Source: Hominimerdicola alba (GTDB taxonomy: Bacteria; Bacillota; Clostridia; Oscillospirales; Ruminococcaceae). Taken from it: a DNA stretch of 64,000 nt. The translations under genes and the position numbers were made by a program. The notes under the pieces were generated by a model, which worked only from the letters and a program-made list of their open reading frames with translations, was not told the origin of the DNA and searched no databases. The stretch lies in assembly GCF_900109655.1 (NCBI RefSeq), contig NZ_FOAT01000005.1:159606-223605 (forward strand), in the 5' to 3' direction. The first letter of the stretch is position 1; every line of letters begins with the position of its first letter. Below, piece after piece: positions 51,836 to 60,288 of this stretch.

Positions 51836-52126
51836 TCAGCTGTTGTACTTCATGTATTGCAAAAGAATGTGTACCATTCCTACAAGAGCATATACACCTA
51901 CCACAACTCCGATGAACCTGAACAGCCACCAGATGAAAGGTATCGAACCCAGTACCACAAAGAACAGTGCGCAGAAAATAAGCGCAACAAGATAAATGCC
52001 GATGAAGAATATCACGCTTCTGATATCACGTACATCACACTTCTTGTTCTGCGGGAAAAGGTCGCTGAATTCCATATATGCAAGTTTATCACGCCATTTT
52101 TGAATAAAAGCCTTGATCGGTTCCAT
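51836..52126 (-). CDS. Small membrane protein, 96 aa
   Basis: Charged N-terminal 35 residues (KWRDKLAYMEFSDLFPQNKKCDVRD) then two long hydrophobic helices (about 37-62 and 64-88). GGGGG about 8 nt before the ATG, own promoter and terminator. Family not recognised. Confidence 0.7.
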   Translation of the reverse strand: MEPIKAFIQKWRDKLAYMEFSDLFPQNKKCDVRDIRSVIFFIGIYLVALIFCALFFVVLGSIPFIWWLFRFIGVVVGVYALVGMVHILLQYMKYNS

Positions 52127-52165
52127 AAAATATCCCCCTATTTCATAAATTCATTTAATGATATA

Positions 52166-52194
52166 ATTATAACTCATTATAATGGTTATTTCAA
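52166..52194 (-). promoter_or_regulatory. Promoter of the 96-aa membrane protein gene
   Basis: Minus strand TTGAAA (52194-52189), 17 bp, TATAAT (52171-52166). Confidence 0.7.
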
Positions 52195-52252
52195 TATTTC
52201 CTTAATATTTTCAGCGCTTTGCATAAATATTATTAATATGTGTTGTTTGGTT

Positions 52253-52354
52253 TTACTTATTGCTAGCCGAGCCATCTGTCGTGTTCTCTGTGATGTATTT
52301 ATCAAGTATCTCTGCCGCGGTCTCAACGAATCTTATGCAGGGACACACCTTATA
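52253..52354 (-). pseudogene. Possible 3' remnant of a gene
   Basis: On the minus strand a 34-codon stretch, ending VETAAEILDKYITENTTDG and then SASNK with a stop at 52253-52255, has coding-like composition amid AT-rich DNA, but is cut off upstream by a stop. It has no proper start. The rest of the 52200-52460 gap holds only a CGAAAGCCCT/AGGGCTTTCG hairpin (about 52388-52424). Confidence 0.25.
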
Positions 52355-52462
52355 ATACTACTCCGTGCGCCGGCTTCATAGTGTTCCCGAAAGCCCTTAA
52401 TCATCGGGATGCAGGGCTTTCGTAAAAAATGACAGTTAATTTAAAAATTTTTGTGAAAAGAC

Positions 52463-52491
52463 TTGAATTGTCAGAAGAAATGTAGTATTAT
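52463..52491 (+). promoter_or_regulatory. Promoter of the NifU-like/GGGtGRT operon
   Basis: TTGAAT 52463-52468, 17-bp spacer, TATTAT 52486-52491. Confidence 0.65.
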
Positions 52492-52540
52492 ATATTAGAG
52501 GCGGCATGGACTGCCAAATAACCGAAAGGAGTTATTATCA

Positions 52541-53233
52541 ATGATCTATTCGCACGAAGTTGAAACAATGTGCCCTATCGCACAGGGCGTTGCTCACGGC
52601 GCTGCTCCTATCCCTGAGGAGGCTAAGTGGGTCAAGGCAAAGGAGATAAAGGATATCTCAGGCTTTACACACGGCATCGGCTGGTGTGCTCCCCAGCAGG
52701 GTACCTGCAAGCTCACCCTGAATGTTAAGGAGGGCGTTATACAGGAGGCTCTCGTTGAGACTATCGGCTGCTCGGGTATGACCCATTCTGCAGCTATGGC
52801 TTCCGAGATCCTGCCCGGCAGAACTATTCTTGAGGCTCTGAACACAGACCTCGTTTGTGATGCTATCAATACCGCTATGAGAGAGCTGTTCCTGCAGATC
52901 GTTTACGGTCGTTCGCAGTCTGCATTCTCCGAGGACGGTCTGCCCATCGGTGCAGGTCTGGAGGATCTGGGTAAGGGTCTGCGTTCTCAGGTTGGTACAA
53001 TGTATGGTACACTGGCTAAGGGTCCCCGTTATCTGGAGATGACCGACGGCTATGTTACTGATCTCGCACTGAATGCTGACGATGAGATCATCGGCTACAA
53101 GTTCGTAAACTTTGGCAAGATGATGGACTTCATCAAGGCAGGCGACGACGCTAATACAGCTTTCGAGAAGGCTAAGGGTCAGTACGGCAGAGTTGCTGAT
53201 GCCGTTAAGTTCGTTGACCCCAGAAAGGCATAA
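52541..53233 (+). CDS. NifU/IscU-like scaffold protein paired with GGGtGRT protein
   Basis: 230 aa. The NifU-N-like half has three cysteines in place: GIGWCAPQQGTCKLTLNV, ETIGCSGMTHSAAMASEILPGRTILEAL. The C-terminal half (from about 120) is not part of standard IscU and is specific to this family. Likely binds an Fe-S cluster. AAAGGAG sits 9 nt upstream. Fourteen bases separate it from its constant partner. Strong codon bias suggests high expression. Role unknown. Confidence 0.85.
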   Translation: MIYSHEVETMCPIAQGVAHGAAPIPEEAKWVKAKEIKDISGFTHGIGWCAPQQGTCKLTLNVKEGVIQEALVETIGCSGMTHSAAMASEILPGRTILEALNTDLVCDAINTAMRELFLQIVYGRSQSAFSEDGLPIGAGLEDLGKGLRSQVGTMYGTLAKGPRYLEMTDGYVTDLALNADDEIIGYKFVNFGKMMDFIKAGDDANTAFEKAKGQYGRVADAVKFVDPRKA

Positions 53234-53247
53234 GGAGGATCAGTATC

Positions 53248-54246
53248 ATGGCATTATTTGAATCTTATGAGAGAAGAGAAAAGCAGATCCTGGCTGTAAT
53301 CAAGGAATACGGCATTAACTCCATCGAGGAGTGCGCTGAGGTATGTAAGGCTAAGGGTCTGGATATATACAAGCTCGTTGAGGGCATCCAGCCTATCTGC
53401 TTCGAGAACGCTAAGTGGGCTTACACTGTAGGCTGCGCTATCGCTATCAAGAAGGGCTGCACAAGAGCTGCTGACGCTGCTGCTGCTATCGGCGAGGGTC
53501 TCCAGGCTTTCTGTATCCCCGGTTCTGTTGCTGACCAGCGTAAGGTTGGTCTGGGTCACGGCAACCTGGGCAAGATGCTTCTGGAAGAGGATACCGAGTG
53601 CTTCGCATTCCTGGCAGGTCACGAGTCTTTCGCTGCTGCTGAGGGCGCTATCGGTATAGCTGAGAAGGCTAACAAGGTTAGACAGAAGCCCCTGAGAGTT
53701 ATCCTGAACGGTCTGGGCAAGGACGCTGCACAGATCATCGCTCGTATCAACGGCTTTACATACGTTGAGACTGAGATGGATTATCACACAGGCGAGGTTA
53801 AGGAAGTATTCCGCAAGGCTTACTCCGAGGGTCTGAGAGCTAAGGTAAACTGCTACGGTGCTAACGATGTTACCGAGGGCGTTGCTATCATGTGGAAGGA
53901 GAACGTTGACGTTTCCATCACAGGTAACTCCACCAATCCTACCAGATTCCAGCACCCTGTTGCAGGTACTTACAAGAAGGAAAGAACAGACGCTGGCAAG
54001 AAGTACTTCTCTGTTGCTTCCGGCGGTGGTACAGGCAGAACTCTGCACCCTGATAACATGGCTGCAGGTCCTGCTTCCTATGGTATGACTGATACTATGG
54101 GCAGAATGCACTCTGATGCACAGTTCGCAGGTTCTTCTTCCGTTCCCGCACACGTTGAGATGATGGGTCTCATCGGTATGGGCAACAACCCCATGGTTGG
54201 TGCTACTGTTGCTTGCGCAGTTGCAGTTGAAGAGGCTATGAAGTAA
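53248..54246 (+). CDS. GGGtGRT family protein
   Basis: 332 aa. The family name motif is present (SVASGGGTGRTLHPDNMAAGP), with AFLAGHESFAAAEGAIG, NCYGANDVTEGVAIMWKENVDVSITGNSTNPTRFQHP and a C-terminal MGLIGMGNNPMVGATVACAVAVEEA. The family occurs in anaerobes beside the NifU-like protein; its activity is not established. GGAGG precedes the ATG. Followed by a strong terminator. Confidence 0.9.
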   Translation: MALFESYERREKQILAVIKEYGINSIEECAEVCKAKGLDIYKLVEGIQPICFENAKWAYTVGCAIAIKKGCTRAADAAAAIGEGLQAFCIPGSVADQRKVGLGHGNLGKMLLEEDTECFAFLAGHESFAAAEGAIGIAEKANKVRQKPLRVILNGLGKDAAQIIARINGFTYVETEMDYHTGEVKEVFRKAYSEGLRAKVNCYGANDVTEGVAIMWKENVDVSITGNSTNPTRFQHPVAGTYKKERTDAGKKYFSVASGGGTGRTLHPDNMAAGPASYGMTDTMGRMHSDAQFAGSSSVPAHVEMMGLIGMGNNPMVGATVACAVAVEEAMK

Positions 54247-54269
54247 TTCACCTTTTAAAGTGTATATCA

Positions 54270-54307
54270 AAACGACCCGAGCTTCGTGCTTTCGGGTCGT
54301 TTTTTTG
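54270..54307 (+). terminator. Terminator of the GGGtGRT operon
   Basis: Stem ACGACCCGA/TCGGGTCGT (54272-54280 with 54292-54300), then seven T. Confidence 0.93.
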
Positions 54308-54313
54308 CGTATG

Positions 54314-54348
54314 AAAAAGCACTTCTGTCATCGGTGTGACAGAAGTGC
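54314..54348 (-). terminator. Terminator of the prmA/P-II-like operon
   Basis: 12-bp stem GCACTTCTGTCA (54319-54330) with its complement (54337-54348); T run on the minus strand. Confidence 0.9.
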
Positions 54349-54370
54349 CTGTTATGCTTATTAACGTTTA

Positions 54371-54709
54371 TCAGTTTATACCCTCGGCAAATGTAACGGG
54401 TACTGCAAAGAGCACACCTGCGTTTGGCTTGGTGAGATCGCCTGTTACGCTGTGAATAGCGTCCTTAGCTGCTTCGATCTGCTCGTCGTGGACTGCCACA
54501 AAGATGGTCTTGCCTTTCTGCTCGGGGTCTTCACCTTTGAGCATCGCCCTGAGAACGCCTATCATCGGGAGATTATCCATATCCGATATTGACTTTGCCA
54601 TCCCCACGCTGTCAATGCAGGTGCCCCCCTTTATACCTGCTGCCGCAAGGGCGTGCATGATCTCGTCCACCAGTTCCACTCTCTTAATGACTACAAATAT
54701 CAGCTGCAT
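54371..54709 (-). CDS. P-II-like small signalling protein
   Basis: 112 aa: MQLIFVVIKRVELVDEIMHAL, AAGIKGGTCIDSVGMAKSIS, KTIFVAVHDEQIEAAKDAIHSVTGDLTKPNAGVLFAVPVTFAEG. Fold and repeats fit the P-II/CutA group and match the paralogue at 32703-33137, without that protein's basic tail. AAAGGAAG upstream of the ATG. Second gene after prmA (39-bp gap). Ligand unknown. Confidence 0.68.
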   Translation of the reverse strand: MQLIFVVIKRVELVDEIMHALAAAGIKGGTCIDSVGMAKSISDMDNLPMIGVLRAMLKGEDPEQKGKTIFVAVHDEQIEAAKDAIHSVTGDLTKPNAGVLFAVPVTFAEGIN

Positions 54710-54748
54710 TTTAGCACTTCCTTTCGTTCTGCTGCATATTTACGGGAC

Positions 54749-55717
54749 TTACGGCGCTTTGAATGAAGCTGCTACCCAGTCCTCTTTTTCTCTTATTTCG
54801 TCAAGTACAAAGCCCTGTGCTTTTATCACATCAAGAACTTCGTCCTTGCGCATATCGATTATACCCGAAACTATCAGCCTGCCGCCCTGTTTCAGGAAGC
54901 CTTTGAACAGTCCGCTCATGCCGATGAGTACATCTGCCACGATGTTTGCACATACCATGTCGAAACCTGTACCTATCTCAGCCACAAGTGCCTGATCGTC
55001 GATGACGTTTCCGCATATCGCGTGGTACTTTTCGGCGGGGATATTGTTCTTCTCAGCATTTTCCCCTGCTATCTTCACTGAGTTAGCATCGATGTCGATG
55101 GCGGTACATTCCTGCGCTCCCAGAAGAACAGCACCAATAGAAAGTATACCGCTGCCGCAGCCGAGGTCAAGCACCCTGTCGCCGTCGTTCAGGTATTTCT
55201 CAACCAGTTCAAGGCAAAGCTGAGTAGTGTTGTGCTGTCCTGTGCCGAAGCTTGAAGCGGGGTCGATCTCCAGTATCTTTCTTGTCTCGCCTGCGGGGAT
55301 ATCCTCCCAGCTTGGCTTGATAAGAAGCTTGTCGCCTATCTCCAGCGGTTTGAAATACTGCTTCCAGTTATTAGCCCAGTCCTCTTCACGGACGTTTTTC
55401 AGCTCATATTCAAGTCTGCCGAATGCGTTCTCGGTATCACGGGTCTTCAGCGCCCTGAGTTCAGCCTTGACAGCCTCCAGATAATCCAGACCCTGTGCAT
55501 TTTCGGGCAGATAAGCTGTAACTGTGGTCTCGCAGTTTTTAAGACCCATCAGATCATCATCGATATAATCCCAGTTTACACTCTTGTCGCTGAGAAATTC
55601 CTCGAAATCCTTTGCGTCCTTGATGACAAATCCGTTTATACCCAGCCCCAGCAGGCAGCCTGTTACGGCTTCAATGCCCTCGGAAGTGGTATAAATATCG
55701 ACCTCAACCCAATCCAT
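54749..55717 (-). CDS. prmA: Ribosomal protein L11 methyltransferase
   Basis: 322 aa. N-terminal L11-binding domain (DWVEVDIYTTSEGIEAVTGCLLGLGINGFVI), linker, and SAM-dependent methyltransferase domain: LEIDPASSFGTGQHNTTQLCLEL, RVLDLGCGSGILSIGAVLLGAQECTAIDID, DMVCANIVADVLIGM. The longer-than-enteric N-terminal part is usual for clostridial PrmA. Confidence 0.95.
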   Translation of the reverse strand: MDWVEVDIYTTSEGIEAVTGCLLGLGINGFVIKDAKDFEEFLSDKSVNWDYIDDDLMGLKNCETTVTAYLPENAQGLDYLEAVKAELRALKTRDTENAFGRLEYELKNVREEDWANNWKQYFKPLEIGDKLLIKPSWEDIPAGETRKILEIDPASSFGTGQHNTTQLCLELVEKYLNDGDRVLDLGCGSGILSIGAVLLGAQECTAIDIDANSVKIAGENAEKNNIPAEKYHAICGNVIDDQALVAEIGTGFDMVCANIVADVLIGMSGLFKGFLKQGGRLIVSGIIDMRKDEVLDVIKAQGFVLDEIREKEDWVAASFKAP

Positions 55718-55776
55718 ATTATTTATTCCCCTTTTTAGTTAGAAAATATTATCAAAAATCAATAGTTATATTAATT

Positions 55777-55805
55777 ATTATAGCACACTTTACATAATTT
55801 GTAAA
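55777..55805 (-). promoter_or_regulatory. Promoter of prmA
   Basis: Minus strand TTTACA (55805-55800), 17 bp, TATAAT (55782-55777). Confidence 0.75.
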
Positions 55806-55908
55806 GAGCTTTAATAAAAAGTTCAAAATTATAAAAATATTATAAAAGATAGTTTGACAAACATATCGTGTCGTCAAAAATCCGATCTATCTCGGCAGCC
55901 AAGCAAAA

Positions 55909-55940
55909 GCCCCGAAGCACAAAAAATGCTTCGGAGCAAA
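55909..55940 (-). terminator. Terminator of the exported beta-sandwich gene
   Basis: 11-bp stem with one mismatch (55909-55919 with 55927-55937); TTTT on the minus strand. Confidence 0.75.
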
Positions 55941-55984
55941 AATGCTATATGGATATCCGACTTAAAGTCCGCCAATTAAATATA

Positions 55985-56734
55985 TTACTTAGCGTCCTTC
56001 TTGTCAATGAACTCGCCTGTGGAAACATCAAATGCCTCGCGGGACTTGCTGCTGATTATGAACCAGATAACACCTACGGCAACAGCAACGCCTGCAACGA
56101 TACCGATGATTATACCGGTGATGTTTTTCTTCTGTGCTTCCTTTTCCTGCTCCTGTGCTTTCTTTTCCTGTTCTGCGATAGCAGGGTCTATCCAGTGATT
56201 GCCCTTGTCATTGCAGTTGGTAATTGTAACAGTTTTTACCTTGATCTTTGCATCATTTGTAGAACCGAAAAGAACTGCGTCCACCTTTTCAAAGTTGTCG
56301 GAACCGTATGCAGCAACGATATCAGCATAGGTGAAAGACTCAGTGTTATTCTCTTCATCCAGCGCAGCGGGAACTACCTTTGCCCATACACCGCCGTTGG
56401 CATTGACCATGGGGGTATCGGGATATGACCAGCTCTGGAAAATAAGCTCTACGGGGAATCCTGTAGGACTATCGACCTCGTGTGTTTCGAGAATATCATA
56501 TGTAACTGTGATAACAGACTGATCTGTCATTCTTGTAGCATCAAAGCACTTAAGATCGTCGGGATCATTACTGTTGTAATTGAACTGTATGCTCTGTGTC
56601 CAGTTGTCAGATTCAACTGCGTTAGTGCAATCAAGCTGTACATCGCCGTATGCACAAGCTACGATAGCCTGCCCTGCCATGATAGCCGCTGCCATAACAG
56701 CTGCTGAGATCTTGCCAAAAATACTTTTCTTCAT
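55985..56734 (-). CDS. Membrane-anchored exported beta-sandwich protein
   Basis: 249 aa: signal peptide (about 1-28, cut after ACA), a beta-rich domain (about 30-185: DQSVITVTYDILETHEV, GFPVELIFQSWSYPD, GGVWAKVVPAAL, KVDAVLFGSTNDAKIKVKTVTITN), an EKKAQEQEKEAQKK coiled stretch, a membrane helix (about 205-228) and a short cytosolic tail. The domain resembles carbohydrate-binding-type modules found in Ruminococcus surface proteins (DUF5620-like is my best guess). ATG 56734 has AAAGGG 8 nt upstream; the GTG three codons earlier overlaps it. Confidence 0.7.
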   Translation of the reverse strand: MKKSIFGKISAAVMAAAIMAGQAIVACAYGDVQLDCTNAVESDNWTQSIQFNYNSNDPDDLKCFDATRMTDQSVITVTYDILETHEVDSPTGFPVELIFQSWSYPDTPMVNANGGVWAKVVPAALDEENNTESFTYADIVAAYGSDNFEKVDAVLFGSTNDAKIKVKTVTITNCNDKGNHWIDPAIAEQEKKAQEQEKEAQKKNITGIIIGIVAGVAVAVGVIWFIISSKSREAFDVSTGEFIDKKDAK

Positions 56735-56890
56735 TTTAAGCACCCTTTCTAAACGTCTTTTTTCCTTTTCCCCAGATTCCTTCTATTTCATTTATACAAG
56801 GCTATTTTAGCATATTTCAGCCTTCAAGTAAAGGGGAAAAGGCTAATATTAAGCAAAATTTCACAGAAACTAAATACGGTTTTTAGTACG

Positions 56891-56919
56891 TTGACAAAGT
56901 CCGTAAATTAGTATATAAT
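56891..56919 (+). promoter_or_regulatory. Promoter of the 288-aa membrane protein/ruvX unit
   Basis: TTGACA 56891-56896, 17-bp spacer, TATAAT 56914-56919; leader of about 140 nt. Confidence 0.88.
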
Positions 56920-57064
56920 AGTAGAAAATCATAAACATCTCAGTGAGCATATTACACAAAAATATAATGGACTTTTTATAAGTGTGATACAAAATTTATT
57001 CACATTTGCAGAATTCTCGTTCACATTTTTTGTTCACTGGCTACAATTCAGATGGAGGTAGAAT

Positions 57065-57931
57065 ATGAGAAATTTTATAAGTTCAAGGATAGCGGTGCTT
57101 AAAATTGTTGCATTTGTAATCGGTATATTGATGATGATATTCACCATGGGCGATGCTATCAAGATTTGGAAAAAGGACTTCGGAAAAATCTACGAAAAAG
57201 GCAGAACGGACTACGCTCAGGACGAGCTTGTCACGGGCAAGATAGAATACGTTCTTGGCACGGTAGCGACCCTTGAAAGCACCCAGACCGTCTACGGCAT
57301 ACCTGTAAAAAAACAGCTGACCCCTTACTATCTCTGCTATATAACCTATGACGAAAACAAAGGCAAAGATGAATATTGCGTGCTTGTTCACGCCACAAAC
57401 AAGGATACCATAAAGACGATGGACAGTCTTGTGATACACACGCAGTTCGCACTTGAACACGCCGGTGAAAAAGTCACCAGCAGCACAGAACCTGTTGCAC
57501 TTGAACTCAAAGCAAAGCCAATTCCCGATGATGTAATGGATTACACAGTGAAGTATTTGCAGGGCGGCGAAACATCTGAACAGGAGATAAAGAAAATGCT
57601 GGCGGATTATATGCTTGAAGAGCAGGATTTTTCCACAGCCAGATTTATGCCGCTGTTCGGATTCATCATCGCCGCTATACCCGTATTGATGTTCATAGTT
57701 TCCAGAAAGCGCGCAAGAGCTTTCAAAAACAGCAGAACTCACTATGTCAATCAGGGTCCTGCAAACAATTTCAGCGCACCGCCCTCAAATGCAGGCGGCG
57801 AACCTATGAAACGCTACAGCGCTCAGGCTTATGAGGCTCACACCTATCCACACGGATACAATGCCGATAACAACCAGCAGGAGCCTTCTGCCGAGATGGA
57901 TTCCATAGACACATCAAATCTGAAACTTTAA
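57065..57931 (+). CDS. Two-helix membrane protein of unknown function
   Basis: 288 aa: a helix at about 9-31, an extracytoplasmic domain of about 160 residues (beta-rich: DELVTGKIEYVLGTVATLE, KDEYCVLVHATNKDTIKTMDSLVIHT), a second helix at about 200-217 followed by KRARAFK, and a disordered cytosolic tail rich in Asn, Pro and Tyr. Not recognised with confidence. GGAGG before the ATG. Followed 13 bp later by ruvX, so they share a transcript. Confidence 0.72.
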   Translation: MRNFISSRIAVLKIVAFVIGILMMIFTMGDAIKIWKKDFGKIYEKGRTDYAQDELVTGKIEYVLGTVATLESTQTVYGIPVKKQLTPYYLCYITYDENKGKDEYCVLVHATNKDTIKTMDSLVIHTQFALEHAGEKVTSSTEPVALELKAKPIPDDVMDYTVKYLQGGETSEQEIKKMLADYMLEEQDFSTARFMPLFGFIIAAIPVLMFIVSRKRARAFKNSRTHYVNQGPANNFSAPPSNAGGEPMKRYSAQAYEAHTYPHGYNADNNQQEPSAEMDSIDTSNLKL

Positions 57932-57944
57932 GGAGGAGCAGGAT

Positions 57945-58367
57945 ATGCGTATTCTTGCAGTAGATTACGGCGATGCACGTACAGGCATTGCTGTTTCGGA
58001 TAATTCGGAAATGCTGGCTTCGCCTGTATGTACCATAACCGAGTACCATGCCGACAGGCTGGCGCAGAAAATAGCTGATATCGCCAAGGAGCAAAATGCA
58101 GGTGAGATAATAGTCGGCCTGCCGCTGAACATGGACGGTTCAAGAGGCGGCAGAGCGCAGAAATGCGAGGAGTTCGCCGCCATGATCGGTAAACTTGTGG
58201 ATGTCGAAGTAAAAATGTGGGACGAACGCTCCACCACCGTAACCGCCCACAGATTCCTCAACGAGACCAACGTACGCGGCAAAAAGCGCAAGGCAGTAGT
58301 CGATACGGTTGCTGCTACGATAATACTTGAGAGCTATCTTTCTTATCGGTCGAAGCATAAGGATTGA
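57945..58367 (+). CDS. ruvX: Putative pre-16S rRNA nuclease / Holliday junction resolvase YqgF
   Basis: 140 aa, RNase H fold. RILAVDYGDARTGIAVSD, EIIVGLPLNMDGSRGGRAQKCEEF, KMWDERSTTVTAHRFLNE, KKRKAVVDTVAATIILESYL hold the acidic active-site residues. GGAGGAG upstream of the ATG. Confidence 0.93.
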   Translation: MRILAVDYGDARTGIAVSDNSEMLASPVCTITEYHADRLAQKIADIAKEQNAGEIIVGLPLNMDGSRGGRAQKCEEFAAMIGKLVDVEVKMWDERSTTVTAHRFLNETNVRGKKRKAVVDTVAATIILESYLSYRSKHKD

Positions 58368-58410
58368 TGTTGCAGTCAATGTTCTTAGATTTCACGGCAA
58401 TATACAAAAT

Positions 58411-58505
58411 TTCAGAGCGCGGACGATCAAAAGTCCGTGCTCTTTCTATCTGCGAAAACCAGCAAACCAGAGACCACAGCAACCTTTCAGCTATCCTGTC
58501 AAATC
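58411..58505 (+). repeat. Family B repeat, degenerate third copy with terminator
   Basis: Downstream of ruvX. The 11-bp hairpin AGAGCGCGGAC/GTCCGTGCTCT (58414-58424 with 58433-58443) and the following TTTCTATCTGCG match the hairpin and tail of copy 1 (TTTCTATGTGCG), and ACCACAGCAA further on matches too. It acts as the ruvX terminator. 58506-58600 shows nothing else. Confidence 0.6.
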
Positions 58506-58600
58506 CAGATCAACAGCAGTAATAATATGATCACAAACCTATATCATAAAATCCCCAAATAAACAGCTCCCGCCCCTATAGCTTTCTATATCCCGATATG

Positions 58601-58629
58601 TTGACAAAGCACTGCGGGCATGATAAAAT
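58601..58629 (+). promoter_or_regulatory. Promoter of the trypsin-like protease gene
   Basis: TTGACA 58601-58606, 17-bp spacer, TAAAAT 58624-58629. The ATG is only 18 bp from the -10 box, so the leader is about 11 nt, just enough for GGGGGTGAT. Confidence 0.85.
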
Positions 58630-58646
58630 AATATGGGGGTGATGAT

Positions 58647-60230
58647 ATGTCAAGAATGATCGATAGACTGGCAGAGTCAGGCAGCGGATGTTTTGTGCGC
58701 TGTGTGGGCGTTTCGGACAGCTATCTGCTTGATATTGAGGAACTTGACCGCCGTTTTGAGGGAGAAGGCTATCTTCGTCTTAACAAACTCGATACTCCTA
58801 CAAACAGCGACGAACTTGAATGGCTCAGAAAAGAATCCGAGGAGTTTGCTGAGAGCTTTGAGGGCGCGAGGCTTCTTTCACTTTACCGTGAAAGCGTAAG
58901 CAATATAAATCCATCAATAGAAACGAACCTCATCATAAGCCTGCTGCACTGGAGCAAACTGCTGGGCAGCCGTACAGGCGGAGTACTTATCTACTGCGGC
59001 AAAACAGGCTATAAGGAATATCTTTTCTGCTATCTGGCTTATATGAAGGGCTGGAGAGTTCTTGTGCTGATGCCAGAGGGCGAGGGCAAGCTTTCCTCGG
59101 TACTTGCTGAAAAATCCGAGCTGATAACCCTGGGTATGCCCTATGCGGTTCAGATACCGGCGTATGTACCTCCCCGTCCTGTCGTAAGACAGCCAGCACC
59201 CCAGACATATCAGAGGGCTCCGCAGCGTCCTCAGCCGACTTTCAGCACACCTCCGCACGAGTACAGAAGCGGTCCACGCCCCAATGCACCTATGCGCGGT
59301 GACGAAGGCAATATCAAGGTCGCGATACCTCCACGTGAGCGCAGGAACAGTCCTCGTCCCAACGCACCCATGCGCGGTGATGAGGGCAATATCAAGGTAA
59401 AGATACCTCCGCGCCCATCCCGCAAAGGCAGTTCAAATATTCCAAAGCAGACATTTACTGCAAGTGCACCGGAGGATATTCCTTACGAAACTCACAGTGA
59501 TATCCCGCCTGTAGAAAACAACTTCACACCATACCCGCAGAAAGTTCGTACAACGCCTCCCCCATCGAGAAAACCAAGCGCACAGACTACGATGGAGCGC
59601 AGCGTACCAACGCCGATAAATCGCAGTGCACCTGCTCCGATGAATCACGGCAGGCAGCGCGAGCTTTCTTCCGAAGAGATAGCAAGGCTGGCAGAATCGG
59701 TGGTAATGATAACCGTGTGCAACAAGTTCGGCGATATGGTGGGCAGCGCTTCCGGCATAGTTATAAATGCCGACGGATATATCCTGACCAATCATCACGT
59801 TATCAGCAAAGGCACCTATTTCCTTGTGAGATTCGAGAATGACAGCACCGCTTATCCCGTTCAGATAGTCAAGTACAACAACGTGCATGATATGGCCCTG
59901 CTGAAGATACAGCGCCGTGCAAAACCACTTCCGCTGTACAGAGAAAAAATGCATGACCTCGTCCGCGGACAGAAAGTTATCGCCATCGGAAGTCCGCTGG
60001 GACTGTTCAACACCGTATCCGACGGCATAATCTCAGGATTCCGCGTGATAGATGTGACCGATATGATACAGTTCACTGCGCCCATATCCCCCGGCAGTTC
60101 CGGCGGCGCACTGCTGAACACCTACGGCGAGATAATCGGTATGTGTACAGGCGGCGCAAAGGATGGTCAGAATATCAACCTTGCAGTAAGCTGCCGCATT
60201 ATCGAACCCTTCATCATGAATTTCATATAA
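58647..60230 (+). CDS. Trypsin-like (S1C/HtrA-type) protease with unusual N-terminal domain
   Basis: 527 aa in three parts. Residues 1-170: a globular domain (GCFVRCVGVSDSYLLDIEELDRRF, TNLIISLLHWSKLLGSRTGGVLIYCG, YKEYLFCYLAYMKGWRVLVLMPEG) faintly like the YceG_bac family of tellurite-type 'biosynthetic modules' (low confidence). Residues about 175-340: a Pro/Arg-rich linker with two near-perfect repeats around RPNAPMRGDEGNIKV. Residues about 345-527: trypsin fold with His in ILTNHHVIS, Asp in VHDMALLKI and Ser in PISPGSSGGALLN; no PDZ. No signal peptide or membrane helix is visible, so the protease seems cytosolic, unlike HtrA/DegP. Confidence 0.85.
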   Translation: MSRMIDRLAESGSGCFVRCVGVSDSYLLDIEELDRRFEGEGYLRLNKLDTPTNSDELEWLRKESEEFAESFEGARLLSLYRESVSNINPSIETNLIISLLHWSKLLGSRTGGVLIYCGKTGYKEYLFCYLAYMKGWRVLVLMPEGEGKLSSVLAEKSELITLGMPYAVQIPAYVPPRPVVRQPAPQTYQRAPQRPQPTFSTPPHEYRSGPRPNAPMRGDEGNIKVAIPPRERRNSPRPNAPMRGDEGNIKVKIPPRPSRKGSSNIPKQTFTASAPEDIPYETHSDIPPVENNFTPYPQKVRTTPPPSRKPSAQTTMERSVPTPINRSAPAPMNHGRQRELSSEEIARLAESVVMITVCNKFGDMVGSASGIVINADGYILTNHHVISKGTYFLVRFENDSTAYPVQIVKYNNVHDMALLKIQRRAKPLPLYREKMHDLVRGQKVIAIGSPLGLFNTVSDGIISGFRVIDVTDMIQFTAPISPGSSGGALLNTYGEIIGMCTGGAKDGQNINLAVSCRIIEPFIMNFI

Positions 60231-60234
60231 ACGC

Positions 60235-60268
60235 AAAAACGGCTTTCCACATTCGGAAAGCCGTTTTT
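60235..60268. terminator. Bidirectional terminator between protease and giant repeat protein
   Basis: 14-bp stem AAAAACGGCTTTCC with its complement (60235-60248 with 60255-60268); T/A runs on both sides serve the two convergent genes. Confidence 0.93.
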
Positions 60269-60288
60269 ATCATGCTTTTGCAAACCAA

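Noticed and set aside
53254..54270. 338-codon open frame on the minus strand opposite the GGGtGRT gene
   Set aside because: Ser/Leu/Cys-rich translation typical of the reverse complement of a highly expressed gene; the sense gene has a clear family match.
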